Source of the DNA: Gymnothorax reevesii
Taxonomy: Eukaryota > Chordata > Actinopteri > Anguilliformes > Muraenidae
Reading direction: 5' to 3'
Assembly (NCBI GenBank): GCA_029721435.1
Contig: CM056592.1
Location: forward strand, 37,459,611-37,523,610
DNA length: 64,000 nucleotides
Shown: in pieces, positions 49,080-61,374 of the stretch
Numbering within the stretch: position 1 is the first letter of the stretch
Layout of the letters: every line of letters starts with the position of its first letter
Notes under the pieces: model-generated
Databases searched by the model: none
Seen by the model: only the letters and a program-made list of their open reading frames with translations
Told to the model about the DNA's origin: nothing
Program-made: the position numbers and the translations under genes

Positions 49080-50085
49080 CTCCAGATGCACCTAAGCTAC
49101 GGATCTGCAATATCAGACACAAGTCAGAGGGATTTCCTCATCAAATTGATTCTGTAGGACAGTATTCTGTCTGAGATCGTAACTTGACCCAGGGCCAAGG
49201 AAGTCTGAGTAAAGTTGGACAGCTGATAGCGTTTGTAAATGTATTTTATAAAATCCCCTAACAAGGATACATAGTCTTGTTGAAGATTATGTGTCATTAA
49301 AAATGATCAATACTTTCCACTAGAAACACTTCTACTCCCTAACCATTAAGCCTGGTATGCAAATAGATTATTTGTGCTGATTGTAATGATTGCCTTCCAG
49401 ACTTACAGTGCTGTAGCTTCTGTTCTACTCTGTTTTGATCAGAGTTAGAAAAAAAGAAACGGTGTGTGTGTGTGTGTGTGCCTGCGTGTGTGCGCATGTA
49501 AGGTTACAAATGCATGTTAGATCTTGTGCAAACTGCCACTCAAACTATTATGCATGAGCATAATATAGAAAACATATATAGTAAAGGTCCATTAAGTCAT
49601 TAAAAAAATTAAATATAACAATTATAATAAAAATCGATAATTACTGAAACAAATAGATAATATATGTTTAAAATGTCATACATTTGCATGAAATCAGGAG
49701 ACATATGTTGAAAATTAGCTATTCTTTTCTGCCAGGCACAGTTTGCCCTAAATAGAGGCCGTTATGTTTGAAATAGCAACCGTTAACCTTGGCAAAAAGA
49801 GATGAGAACACAGTCCAGCAAGATCTCCTGCACTCGCACTCGGCTGCACCTGTGCGATCACAGCCAGCAGCTGCTGACAGTAATTTCGTCCAGATTCTCG
49901 CGCACAGTTAGTTTTGTTCCCACACCAGGTCAGGTGAACTGAATTTCCCTTTGAATCGACAAAATAAATGAAAAATTATTATGTAGCAGAGTCTGAATCC
50001 ATCACACCCAAAAAGCCCTATAAATCTGATGCAAAACAAAGTTCATTGCTTTCTGTTGGATTGGAAAATAACATTTCATCTTTTT
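49080..50085. other. Intronic sequence with a TG microsatellite
   Basis: A TG repeat lies at 49462-49480. The segment 49790-49950 is complex and repeat-free and may be conserved. No gene was recognised. Confidence 0.5.
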
Positions 50086-50086
50086 T

Positions 50087-50556
50087 TTTATTTGGCATCT
50101 CCAATACCACCCGAATCAGGAATGCCCAATTGGTGAACTATGTACAAGTCTTGCTCGTATGCGACCCCTTGCTGCCAATACAGGAGAGTGTAGACAGTTC
50201 GCGGCTCTCCTCCGAAGCACGCACCTGTCAGCCACTGCTTCTTATACACTCCTTGGTTGAATCTTCGCAAGTTCAGAATGAGGGCGGAGGATACCCGGAC
50301 ACGAACAGGCTTAGAATCTTCCTGACAAGCACCCGACTGGCCAGCAGGAGGCGCTCAAGCAATGGACAAAGCAATTTATTTATTTCCCTTTCCGGGCAGT
50401 CCCTTCCCAATTTGAAACCCTGCAGCGCAATAGCCAATTGTGCGCTACTCTGAAAAAGCTGTCGACCACTGCCGGTTGGTACGACTGGGGCTCAAACCCG
50501 CAACATGATAATTTCTTCTGCACTGTAACGCAAAGTGAGCTATCGGGCAGCTTCAA
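50087..50556 (-). mobile_element. Long tRNA-related SINE-like element
   Basis: On the minus strand the element begins GCTGCCCGATAGCTCAC, with an A-box-like TAGCTCACTTTGCG at 50542-50529 and a B-box-like GGGTTTGAGCC at 50499-50489, 30 bp downstream. The rest of the 470-bp unit ends with the reverse of AATCAGGAATGCCCAATTGG, a phrase I know from tRNA-derived fish repeats. It is much longer than the SINE at 26247. The promoter boxes are only approximate, so polymerase III origin is probable but not certain. Confidence 0.55.
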
Positions 50557-50779
50557 ATAATTTTTATGAACTCTTCCCAATTCTGATGGGATTAATCTTA
50601 CAGGAGGTGACATATTCTATTTTAGTCCCATTCTGAATTCGCCATCTAGCTAACTTTCACGGACTGAGCGCCACCAGCAACAACAGTCATCAGAAGATCC
50701 TCCCAACCCCCAGAATCTATTCTCAGAAATCCCAAAATATCAAAAGGCGCCAGTCTAGGACCTGATTAACACACACTGC

Positions 50780-50910
50780 AAGTTTTTTTCCAGTAGAACA
50801 AAAAATATTGAACATTATTGGAGTTCTGCTCCGGATATGAAATGTCCACAGACAGACGGGTGACAGCACCGACGACTGGATCTCCCCGCATTATACCCCA
50901 GGGGGAGGAA
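50780..50910 (-). repeat. Dispersed repeat, short copy related to 4600-4870
   Basis: ATTGGAGTTCTGCTCCGGAT and TGTCCACAGACAGACGGG match the GGAGTTACGCTCCGGAAATG and ACGGACAGACAG of the copy at 4600-4870. The end CCCCAGGGGGAGG forms a small hairpin. Confidence 0.6.
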
Positions 50911-52321
50911 AACTACAGTGTCTTTTGCCTGCTGTGAAATGGTCTGTTAAATAACCCCAGGAAATGCTTAACCAGTTCAATTCAAATTTGGGTAAGATAT
51001 CTTGACACTTACTTAACCTGGAAATGCATTACAGAGCTGCTGCGATGGTCTTCATGACTCAATCCCGCAGGAACAGAGATTTAGGCTCAAAGATTGTTTC
51101 TGAGGCGCAAACTTCAACAGCAACATTTCCGTCCAATGACACACCTGTCTCAAATTCTTTACTCATCATTTCAGGCATTACGTTTGATTGTCAGAGAAAT
51201 AACAATTATGAACGACAAAGCTGAGAGGCAGAATATTGGACATGGGCTTATGGTAAATAACAATGTTATACGCCTAATAAAGGCTAACCAAAGTTATCAT
51301 GCAAACTAAGAGGCGTCAGAAAAAGTTTCTAAAATGATGACAGCATCCATGCTCGATATTTTCAAAGAAGCTGCCGTACAAATGATGATAGGGTCACAAA
51401 GAACAAATCAGATTCTGACATCATTGGCACGGGCTAACAACGATGATTGAATCACTTCAACTTTTTGCCATGTGATGTGTGCCCTCCTGGGCTCGCGGGA
51501 GCAACGGTGAGGCACGACCATGCCGTTTTCCACCGTGTCGATAGTTATCAGTATTGAGATGAAGAGCAGCGTGCCTCTCAAGGCGGAGAAGAGTTTGGGG
51601 AAAAGGACTTAGTGAACCTTCAAATGAAGGCATTTCGTTTTAAAGCAATAAGTATCCTAGAGTCCATAACCAGCTTGGGTCATGATCATTGATTTTTTCA
51701 ATCATTATTCAAGCATTTTACATCTACATGTAAATTTTTGAAATTCATGTTCCAATCACATTGGCCTTTGCATATCCTTGAATGTGACAGAAAGAAACAC
51801 AATTCTTCACTGTTTTTCTTGGGTAATAAGTATTTTTTTTCCCTTGGCGGTGCGACACCAAACAGGCAGATGCCTGGATCATTGTCTCAGTAGATATTAT
51901 TAATGTTTCTATTTTTCAAATTCTTTCCAATCCGACATGACCCAGTGCATTTGTAAAGTCCCTCCCAATGCTCGCACATTCTCAATCGACCGAAGGGCTC
52001 GCAGCCAGCCTCGGCAAGCTTCTCTCGGCAATCAACTAATTGAGCAGTGCAGATGTTGCACTGCGGGCCTTCAATTACTGCGCAGCTGGTGCGAGCAAGC
52101 CTGTGCATGCCCCATCAGTCAGCGGAGTCACTCTCGCATGTCAAGGCAGAGCCCTGCCGCCTGATACTCTGCCTCATCTCACAGAGCTACTATCGGCGAG
52201 GCTGGTGTTTTCTTACAGCTTCAATTTTTACTTCATTTACACCATTTTATTAATGTTGGGGAGCTTTAAAAGATTACCAAGTAGAGTAGACAAAAATAAA
52301 TGATACATTATTTTATGCTCA

Positions 52322-52369
<48 letters not shown>

Positions 52370-52694
52370 AACAGAGATACCGCCTATTGCATCCAATTAT
52401 TTTGAGCTTGTATAAATGTGTGTGCTCACTGCATCCTAAAAGTTATTGTATATAGGCTACTCGGAATAATTTGAGGTCAGCTGAATGTTTTTGTTTGTAA
52501 ACTACAAGTTCATTTTTAGTGAACCACCATGTTTCACCCACAAGTATTTTAATCGTATTACTCTTCTGTAAATATTAATTCAATACTCCGGAGGCAACAT
52601 GTAATTGCGCCCCAGCTAGGCTATTAGCTGAAGTTCTCAGCGTTAATAGAATCTCAGAGCCACGTACCGTCCATGTTTCAAGTCACAGTGCTTG
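50911..52694. other. Intronic sequence with a TA/T-rich tract
   Basis: A TA microsatellite (52323-52353) continues into a T run (to about 52369). Segment 51930-52200 is more complex and GC-rich. No gene or mobile element was recognised. Confidence 0.5.
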
Positions 52695-52697
52695 TTC

Positions 52698-53190
52698 AAA
52701 TTTTTTATTTATTATTTATTCAACCAGGGAAGTCCAGCTGAGATTGAAATCTCTTTTTCAAGGGAGCCCTGGGGGTTGAGGTGTGGAGGGAGAGGATAAG
52801 TTTCACAGCCAATTAGATCAGGGGATAATTAGGGGGCAGGTGGAAAGAGCCAGGTTGGGACTTTCGCCATGACACCAGGTAACCCCTACCGTCTCGACAG
52901 TCTCGAAGACTGTTATAGGATCTTTAATGACCACACAGAGACAAGACCTTGGTTTAAAATCTCATCCAAAAGACGGTGTCTCCTTCAGTACAGTGTCCCC
53001 ATCACTGCACTGGGGCATTAGGGATTATTCCACCAGAGGGAAGATGGCCACCTACTGACCACCGACACCTCTTCCAGCAGCAACTTGGTTTTCCCAGGTG
53101 GTCTCCTATCCAAGTACTAACCAAGCCCACACCTGCTTAGCATCAGCCACGCGGCTGTAGCAGATCGAGCAGAGGTATGGCTGCCGGCAA
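52698..53190 (-). mobile_element. 5S rRNA-derived SINE (SINE3-like), copy 2
   Basis: On the minus strand the head starts near 53188 with GCCATACC, then GATGCTAAGCAGG, GGGCTTGGTTAGTACTTGGA and GGAGACC, which is 5S rRNA in order over about 100 bases including the internal promoter. The body and the tail (AAAAAGAGATTTCAATCTC, then TTCCCTGGTTGAATAAATAA) match copy 1 at 41883-42497. The head is better preserved than in copy 1. The element is probably mobilised by a LINE with a similar 3' end. Confidence 0.85.
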
Positions 53191-53269
53191 TTAATCTGTC
53201 ACAATATAGCGGCTAGCAAGCATGCTACTCCATGTCCAAACTAGATTTGGCCAGTAAGCATGGCTTACA

Positions 53270-53500
53270 GGATACCCCCCGCAACAACAAGTAGTCGAGC
53301 AGTACCACAGTCAATAGACCTTCCACCAAGAGAAAAAATTTTCAAAATCGGATGAGTAGGTTATGAGATCTAGGTTTGGACGCACAGACGCACGCACACA
53401 CACACAGACACACGCACAGACACACGCACGCACGCACACACGGACGGACAAAGCAAATCCAGTATACCCAAAATAAACCTCGTTGCGGGGGGTATAATAA
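53270..53500 (+). repeat. Dispersed repeat with CACACG-rich tract and hairpin-like end
   Basis: The copy contains AATTTTCAAAATCGGATGAG and TAGGTTATGAGATCTAGG, then a CAGACGCACGCACACA-type tract at 53380-53445 and GGACGGACAAAGC, and ends AACCTCGTTGCGGGGGGTAT. Its layout (sentence-like core, CA/CG tract, hairpin-like end) is shared with other dispersed copies in the window. Confidence 0.55.
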
Positions 53501-53689
53501 TGATAAGGTCTAGCAACCATCCAACAACTGCTGATACCAACTGCTGATGAAATAAGACTAAAAGCAACATTGATATGAATGAAGTCCACAAATTTCCTTG
53601 CGACACCTGTTGGTAATTCAGAAAGGTATACACGCGCGCTCATGAATGCATGGATCGACAAAGCATATCTGACATTAAGATATTTTTGT

Positions 53690-53747
53690 TAATGTCCCCA
53701 CGGAGTCCTGTTTTTGGAAACCAATCAAGGTAAAAGACTAGTGACAT

Positions 53748-53784
<37 letters not shown>

Positions 53785-53930
53785 AAATTCTATTCATCTA
53801 GGTAAAGTCGTTTCGGAAAAAAACTTGTCCCCACTTATCTGCGTGGATAAACGGAAAAAATAACAAACACAATGGGTGCCATTGCAAAATCTCTGGCTTC
53901 ACTTCATGGCGAAGGCTAAAAACTATTGAT
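53690..53930 (+). repeat. Dispersed repeat with (CA)n tract
   Basis: GTCCCCACGGAGTCCTG is followed by AACCAATCAAGGTAAAAG, a CA microsatellite at 53750-53779, and CACAAAATTCTATTCATCT. It is related to 31225-31420. Confidence 0.5.
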
Positions 53931-56739
53931 GAAAAGATTCATGAAAACGGAGCTGCGCATGCATGGCACGGCTCACCAAAACATACATGGATTACAAACT
54001 GAATAAGGCCTTAACATGGCCAATCAATAAAATATGACCAAATGCCATATGGATAGGAAAGAACACACGATGGCAGTGCAATGTTGCGCTAACAGTATTT
54101 GGCTAAGGTTTTCACTACCTGCTGTGCTGCATAATCAAAGTTACCTTGTTTAGCAGCATTAGCTCCAGCATTCAACCCTTTGACGACTCCTATTCTGAGC
54201 TCTCCAGGTGAGCGATGGTGAGGCTAATGCTATGTTGTGATATACTTGTAAATTCACTGCATTTCCCTTTTCTTCTGCCATCAGCCCGACAGCAATGTGG
54301 CAAGATCCCTCGATTTCTCACTCTGGTATAGAATGGATATAAATGGGTTCTTTGCATTCAAAACAGTAATTAGTCACAGAAAAGGCATATCAAATCTTTT
54401 AAAGATCACAGAAAACTGAAATTATGGTAGGAATTGACTGAAATGACATGCAAATGAAGTTACAGCAACAGGTGTTGCTATTAGAGGGCAAGCAGTTACC
54501 ACTGAGGATAAACGCATGTAAAATGCATTGGCCAGAGCGTTAAATTACTTTGGACCAGCATGACAAGAAAGAGCCTGTATTTTCCTCTTAATTTAACAGG
54601 ACACAGTTGGAAACAGAACACGCTGTCTCAGCAGTTATACATTTTAAATGCTGTTTGCATTACAGCACTAAGTGCAAGGAATAGTAAAAAGAAAAGTTTT
54701 TTTTTTAGAATTTTTCTGCAATTATTTTTGGCACCAATTACCTCACTTGTGAAGGTCAAATACCATCGGTCTCTCTATGGTTATGGATTCTCCTGGTGTG
54801 TTACCTCGGTTTCACACTCCAGGGAAACAGGAAGTGATGGAATTAAATTCCATAATTCCTACAGGCTGAGCTGAAACAATACATTACAACATAAAAAAAT
54901 AAACATTAAAAAAAAAAACATGAAAAATACCTGAATAAACAAATGGTTTCAATGTTATAGAATGGCATAGCTTCAAACATGTTAAAAAAAAAACATATTT
55001 CAAGAGGGCAAACTGGGTTTAAACCAAACCTCTCCCTCTTGTGATGCTCCCAAATATTCCTCTGCCGATAAGATGTCGCAATGCTTTCTTTTTCAACCCC
55101 GTATTTTCAAGTGGTCCCTGCCCTTAATGATCTAATGCTGCCCGTCCGTCTTGGTTCTGACACAGCATTGGTGTCACCATTACCCCCAGTCGAGTACCGG
55201 ATCCTATTTTGTCTCATTTTAACAGAATGACAATTTTTTGAAGCAAACAAATTATTCCCCCCCCCCGCCATATTTTTAGCTTCTTAAGTGAGAAATACAG
55301 TTTTCTCTCTGATGTTTTGCTAACGTGTTTGCCGGCTACCTAACAGGCTTAATTCCAGAAATGGTAACACTTAATTGGTATCAAGAATCTCACTGGCTGT
55401 CTCATGCAGAGGTGAATTAATCTGTGTTATGGTGCTCTGGCACCGAGGCCTAAATATCTACACCATTAATTTTATGTATCAGAGCTAAATAACGGAGTAC
55501 AATTTCCCTTCCTGACAGCAGGCAGTTACCATCTTGTGTCATGAATCACCCAAAATATGTACAAAAAAAAAAACAAATATCTGCGATGATGAAATGAAAG
55601 CAGAAAAGGTAAAAATAAAACTCATTTGAAGCCACCAAACAAGCTGAAAAAACAAATAGGCCCAAAGCTGTTGCACAATCTGTTTGTAGTTAGAACGAAA
55701 TACCACCCGAATGACTTCGGCTAAATCCATACAAAAATTATTTTGTGAAGCAGCTAAAACGAAAAAAAAAAAGAAAAAAAAAATGACAAAACTTTGTCAT
55801 ATTACTTCACTCAGCAGTAAGCAAATCTTCCTCCCACCTCTAACTGCCATTTATTTCCCAAAGGAACCAGCAAAGTGCCACGCTGTGCACTTCTGGAGGG
55901 GAAAAAAATTAGATACAATTCGCACAGGTGATATAAATCTGGACTGGTTCTGAAAACAAATTAGTCTTTATAAGCATCAGCTATGCCGATTCTCCCTGTT
56001 GCGCACGGCTCTGAGAATCTGACTGAGAGATGGGTTCTGCCCGGATAAACAGCGGGGGGAAAGCAGAGGCCATTTTGGGACAGAAGATGGTGTGCTGAGT
56101 GTTTACTCTGCCCTCCCCCTCCCGCCGCGGCTCAAGATGCGCCGCCGTCAATCTTCAGGAGCGGAATGAGTCCACTGCCCCAGCTGTTCCAGCGCAGACG
56201 TGCTGCGATTTTTCTGTCCTCAGCCGATACCACTATTCTGAACTTTAAAACGAATGGGTATTTCTATTTTAGCCTCAAGACTATGCACCGTATTTTGGTA
56301 TTTAAAAGTTAGCATCATTAATAAAGTTTCAAGGTTGCCTAGTACAAAATCATATCTGAAGGGATATATTCACAATAGTATAAAAAAACTGGCGAGCATA
56401 GTTGTTCTCGCCATTCATTCATGTTATGTTACGTTGAAATTAATTTAAATGACAGAATCGCTGTGAGAAGCATTTCTGTCAATGACTTGATTTTATCATG
56501 CGCCCAAAACCATTGGCACTGCACTGTAATATGTTCTTAATATTTTGTGATAAATGATTAACAAAATGCTGTGTGTACTAAACAACACAAATAGTCTATA
56601 TATTATACTCAAGAATCTGGTAAAACTACTGTGCAGACTTCTGTTAAACTGTGCTCATCCTTTTGTTGCCTGTTCATATAACTCATGTATTTTTTTCACG
56701 AAAGACATTGTGTAAAAAGTACACATAACTCGAAAAATT
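53931..56739. other. Intronic sequence; candidate conserved block at 55290-55550
   Basis: No gene or mobile element was recognised. The part at 55290-55550 is complex, with AT-rich cores such as GAATTAATC and CATTAATTTTATG, and is a candidate conserved non-coding element. Several A or C homopolymers are present (for example 55256-55267 C-rich). Confidence 0.45.
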
Positions 56740-56960
56740 ATTACCTTATTATTACCTCTACTAAGGAGGTTCTGTTTTTGCCAGCATTGGGTTGTTCTCT
56801 CTGTCTCTGTTTGTGTACAAGGTAACTCAACGAGTAAAGAACGGATATCGCTGAAATTTTGTGGGTGTGATGCTTTTACGTCACGGATGGACCCTACTGA
56901 TTTTGACAGCGATCGGTCAAACAATATGGCCGCCACGGCAGCCATCTTTCAATCCTATGA
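56740..56960 (-). repeat. Dispersed hairpin-ended repeat with CCTCTACTAAGGAGG end
   Basis: The left end ATTACCTCTACTAAGGAGGT is an imperfect hairpin, followed by CTGTTTTTGCCAGC, TCTCTGTCTCTGTTTGTG, AACTCAACGAGTAAAG and TGAAATTTTGTGGGTGTGA, then AACAATATGGCCGCCACGG. The order mirrors 16321-16664. Confidence 0.65.
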
Positions 56961-59639
56961 CACACGATAACTGAACCTCGCTCCCAGTGATATACTCGTG
57001 TTTGGTCCAAATGTTATCAAGTGGCGACCACAGCAACCATCTCGAAATCCTACGTTGCAATTGCCTTACGTTTCCTATGAGCCATGTTCACTCAGCAAGA
57101 TTTCGACTGTGCTGCCTTAGGGAAGGTTTGCACTCTCAGAATGCCTCTAGCTGTAAAAAAAATCCAACAAAGTTGAACAGCCAATCCAAATGTACTTCAA
57201 TTAATCTGCCAAAAGGAGCAACTTGGGTGCCAAAATGCAGTTACATACAAATACATGGAAATAGTAAAACATATATGGCTTCACCCTACAAAGACAATTA
57301 TATTAAAAATAATAAGAAAGCAAAGGTAATGGAATGATTTCTGACAGGCTAGAAAAAGGATACAAGAGCACATTTTCGCGACAGACGGTGAAGTTGTTTG
57401 TGTGGGCAATAAAGAATCCAAAGATCATAAAGAAAGCCATTTCTCTGAACGCTTACCTCTCGGTTACTGATTCAAGCATCTGACTTTCAAGAAACGTCAG
57501 ATTATGTTCTTAGATTTGACTACGTTTTTACCTCTTTGGCCATCCACACTATCCACATTTTTAGAAGCAAAGGACAATTGTGTGTCAAAAACAGCATACG
57601 GTCAAATACCGAGGTGGGTCAGTAATGGACTGAAGATATTTTTTGTCAGTAGCAGTTCAAGGGTACCAGTTAAAATCAATAGGCTGATGAATTGAACCCA
57701 GCTGATGAAAATTCTGGTCGACTCCTTGGCTGATACTTGTTTGTAGTGGAATTTCCAGCAGGGCAAGGACCCAAATGACACAAATGCAAATCCATTGAGA
57801 AATGGAATAACAAAATACACATTCTGCAATAAACATCTCAGTCCACGGACTGTAATTCCACAAAAAATCTGTAGACTGGACTGAGAAGGGCAGTCCATAT
57901 GCGAACACCTCAAAATATCAGCGATTGTGAAAAGTTACGTGGAGCAGAATGCTAAAAATTTCCCTCCTAACGTGTTCCCAAACATTGCAACAAATTAGAG
58001 GAGCAGACTCACAGCTGTCACCTTTCCCAGGAGTGCAAATAATTATGACACCTGGGGCTCCATTTTTGTGCCTCTGCAAATGGAAACACATGTGGCAGTA
58101 ATGTTCTGCACAATTTCTTCTGACGCAAACAGCATATTTATTGCCTTCGCCCAATTTGGTAGTTCCGCACCCCGAAATGAGTCAGTTTATGTTGCAACGA
58201 CAGCGCGTTAAGAGGTGTATCAATGCACAAGTGAGGCGGCTCTTCAGTTTCATACCACAGATCTCGTTAGTGCTCTGACTTACCCAGACCACAGAGACAC
58301 AAACTCTGTCATTCAAGGCGGTTTTATAGGACTGAGTTTCAGCCAGCCAAGCCGTTACAAGTAAACGAACACCGGCCATATTGCTCACCTTCCCTTTTTA
58401 AAATGTTCCCTCTCGTCATGCGCCCTATAAATAATTCTTACAAAATGGTGGTGCAGTCTTATGGAAAGGCGACGATAACAAGGTATTTTTACACGTGAAC
58501 ATTCTCTTTGAATGGGCACACATAATCCTTTTAAAATCGCCAACATTTTCATGCAAAACACACTGCCTGAGAAATCAACCTCTATTGCCCAAATGCTTTA
58601 CGCACTGCGTGGGGATAGTGCAGGCAGCGATGTCCTCCATTCGCACGAGGGGCTCACTGCTGGACGCCCCTCCTCCTGCAGATCTGGTCTCCTGCCTGTT
58701 TACCGCTAGCTTTAGCTTTCTTCTCCACCTTACATCATTAAATTATTCTGTTGGAGCGCAGTTCTCAGGAAGACCCAAGGGAGGCGCCAGTCAGGCAAGC
58801 TATGTGCTTGTTCTTCATCTGACCACATTGCCAGCCGATTCTGGCGTTAACGCACTGGTTTTACAGGGAATGACAGCTGCTAATTGGACTGGCCTTAATG
58901 AAGCCAAACCCACACCACACCCATAGAAAATTAGACCAACCCTTCAGACAACAACGCCAAAGTTGCTCTATTGCCTCCTGTCACAAAACTACAAGAATTG
59001 AGATGTGATCTGTGATACTGTTAGTGCTTGCTTTTGCCGACTGCATTTAGGTTGTGATATTAAAAAAAAAAAGAAAATCAGGCTACGGAATGAAAACATG
59101 AGAATACAAATTTTTGAATTAAGCTTTATATTTGAACTTTTGATTCGGATTAATGGCTGCGTCGTTTACCACATGCAGGTTTTTCTCAGCTCAGTTCCGG
59201 CGACAATCTGCCAACAGTTCTTCAGCCGACTGGGTAATCAAACAAAGAAAATTCACTAAAACAAGCACATTTACAAGCGAGGTGGTGGCTCCGGGGCGTT
59301 GTGCACCTACAATGAGCAGTTCTGCCTGAGCGACTCCTACATATGCAAGCTCCATCTGTGTCCCACTGTTCATGTATGGAGGCCAGGCTTCTAGCCAATC
59401 CGCAGAACCGATTCTCCTCTGGATTTCTTGCGTGCAATAACAACCAAATAAGAAAGAGGACATATTTATTCCTGAGTGTCTTTTATCGAGCGTTGAACAA
59501 AGACTCAAAAATTGGCCACCTAGTAAGAGAGTAGTTTATTTCCGGCACTGGCAGTTACTCATTCACCGAATTACGTCAAAGATCATATTGAACAGTTGAA
59601 CAGAAGACGATTTTAATTTAGCTGTACTGCTGCTTTATA
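56961..59639. other. Intronic sequence; candidate conserved block at 58560-58925
   Basis: No gene was recognised. The segment at 58560-58925 is complex and repeat-free, with cores such as GCTAATTGGACTGGCCTTAA, and may be conserved non-coding DNA. Confidence 0.45.
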
Positions 59640-59850
59640 TAGCCGGAGATGTGTGTCACTGCTGAATGCATTTGCTGGGCAGAAGCATCTTTACCGTCTC
59701 TGAACACGACTGACACATAAATGGCTGCCGTCACATCATTCAGGTGGGTGCTGCACGTTGGTGGCAGAGAGATGAGATTACCCCCATATGACTGTGAAGC
59801 CCTTGTGATGATTGTCCATGAGAAGGCGCTACATAAATACTGCATTTCTA
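59640..59850 (+). mobile_element. 3' fragment of a Deu-domain-type SINE
   Basis: ATGGCTGCCGTCACATCATT, CAGGTGGGTGCTGCACGTTG, GTGGCAGAGAGATGAG, CTGTGAAGCCC and AGAAGGCGCTACATAAATAC follow in order the conserved 3' domain of Deu-type SINEs as I know it from fish and AmnSINE1-like families. The promoter head is missing, so this is 5'-truncated. Its tail differs from that of the two 5S-derived SINEs in this window. Confidence 0.65.
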
Positions 59851-61374
59851 AAACATAAACACATAATCAACATTTAATCTACACATTGACCATCTGTCAA
59901 TTGGAGCAGACATGATACAGATACAAAATAATTTTGTATATACATTAAAATATATATTTTTTCATTTTTTTCACTTTAATGCAATAAATAAATGTTAGGA
60001 TTTCACTATGACAGGCGTAAGACCTGGTTTTGTTAGTCTTGGCAGGTATACTTTCACAGATGAATCAAAATGAAAGTGCAGCATGTCGCTGCTGGATCTG
60101 AAAACAGCAACTGTGTTGGGCTGAAACAAGCAAAGGCACTGACTTACACTCAGTGAGAAGCAGAGGACATTAAATTAGTGCTCTGCACAAGAAGTATTTG
60201 TTGCCGATGTCTGATATCCCGGCATTTTCCAAATCTTTGGGCTGACTGCAATTGCCGATTTCAAAATATGCACATTTTTTTCCCCATCTTATCGCAGAAA
60301 ACATCAAGTCTCTCCTGAGAGGAATAAACATATTATTAGGCCAAGTCATCCTGATGGCCCACTGTCTGATGCAGACTTGAAATACAATTATTTTCAAATG
60401 ATACACTTTTCCGGGGCAAAATTTAAATACTTCAACTCAGGTTCTCTAAAATCCGCAAATTATTTTTTTTTTGAAATTTTCTTTCAAACAAACCCCTTAG
60501 AGCTTTGATGATGCACTCCCAGAGACAATCCTGAGAATAGTTTTCCTCATAATTCAAATAAACGACATCAGAGCATTCACTCATGGCGGACATCGAGCAC
60601 ACTAACTCTTGGGACGTATTTTTTATAAATATGTCAGTAAAAATCCTTCACATCGTAATACTTGTACTTTTAATTGTTTCCATGTGTGGGCACTTGCTGC
60701 TTGTCCCAGTGTAGTATGTAACATGCAAGGTGTTTGTGCGTTGTGCACTCTCCTACAAAAGCGCTTACTACTTACTTACTTACTTAATTACTGTGCGCCC
60801 TCAAATCAGCCGTTAAAACCTGAAAATTGACTTTACACCATGTTTTTTTGGTCGTTTGCAAAATTCCCTCTCTGCTGCCTCAAGATAGCAACGCACCATC
60901 AGTGCACCTGACCACACCTCATTTTAAAACCAACACGCCCCTCGGCACTCAGTTTGGCTCAAGTACGTTTGCTATTAAAGCAAACTGGCTGCTGAGTGGG
61001 AAAACGACAAATTCATCGCTCAAAAATCAGCAAAGACACTTCTGTCACCTGGCCTGGCGCTGCTCAGCACGAAGTGTATGATAGAGCCCTAAGTTGCAAA
61101 GTACTTGAGAGTTTTCCTCAGATAAAAATATTGTACACAAAAAATAGAGAAAATAACAAGCCAACTGGATCCTAAAGAAGCTGATAGATTTATAAATCTA
61201 GCAGTAATTTGCAGTGCGTGGCATTTTTAAGATGTACCACCACTAGTTGGACTAACTTTTCTACCAGCACCTATTCAATGTTGTATGGCATGGCTAACTA
61301 TGGCGTGGAAATCATTCACTGCGCAAGACCTTTTGGAAACAACAATAAGCTGCTGCTGCAGTTTCATGGATAAA
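59851..61374. other. Intronic sequence, no recognised gene
   Basis: AT-rich. A TACT tetranucleotide repeat lies at 60766-60785. No gene or mobile element was recognised; the part at 60490-60620 might be conserved. Confidence 0.5.

Noticed and set aside
53088..53188. Possible genuine 5S rRNA gene on the minus strand
   Set aside because: Only the head matches 5S rRNA, with several changes, and it continues into a SINE body and tail shared with 41883-42497, so it is a retroposon.
53311..53661. Minus-strand open frame with a VCVRACVCACVCV-like stretch
   Set aside because: The cysteine/valine run is a translated CA/CG microsatellite within a dispersed repeat.
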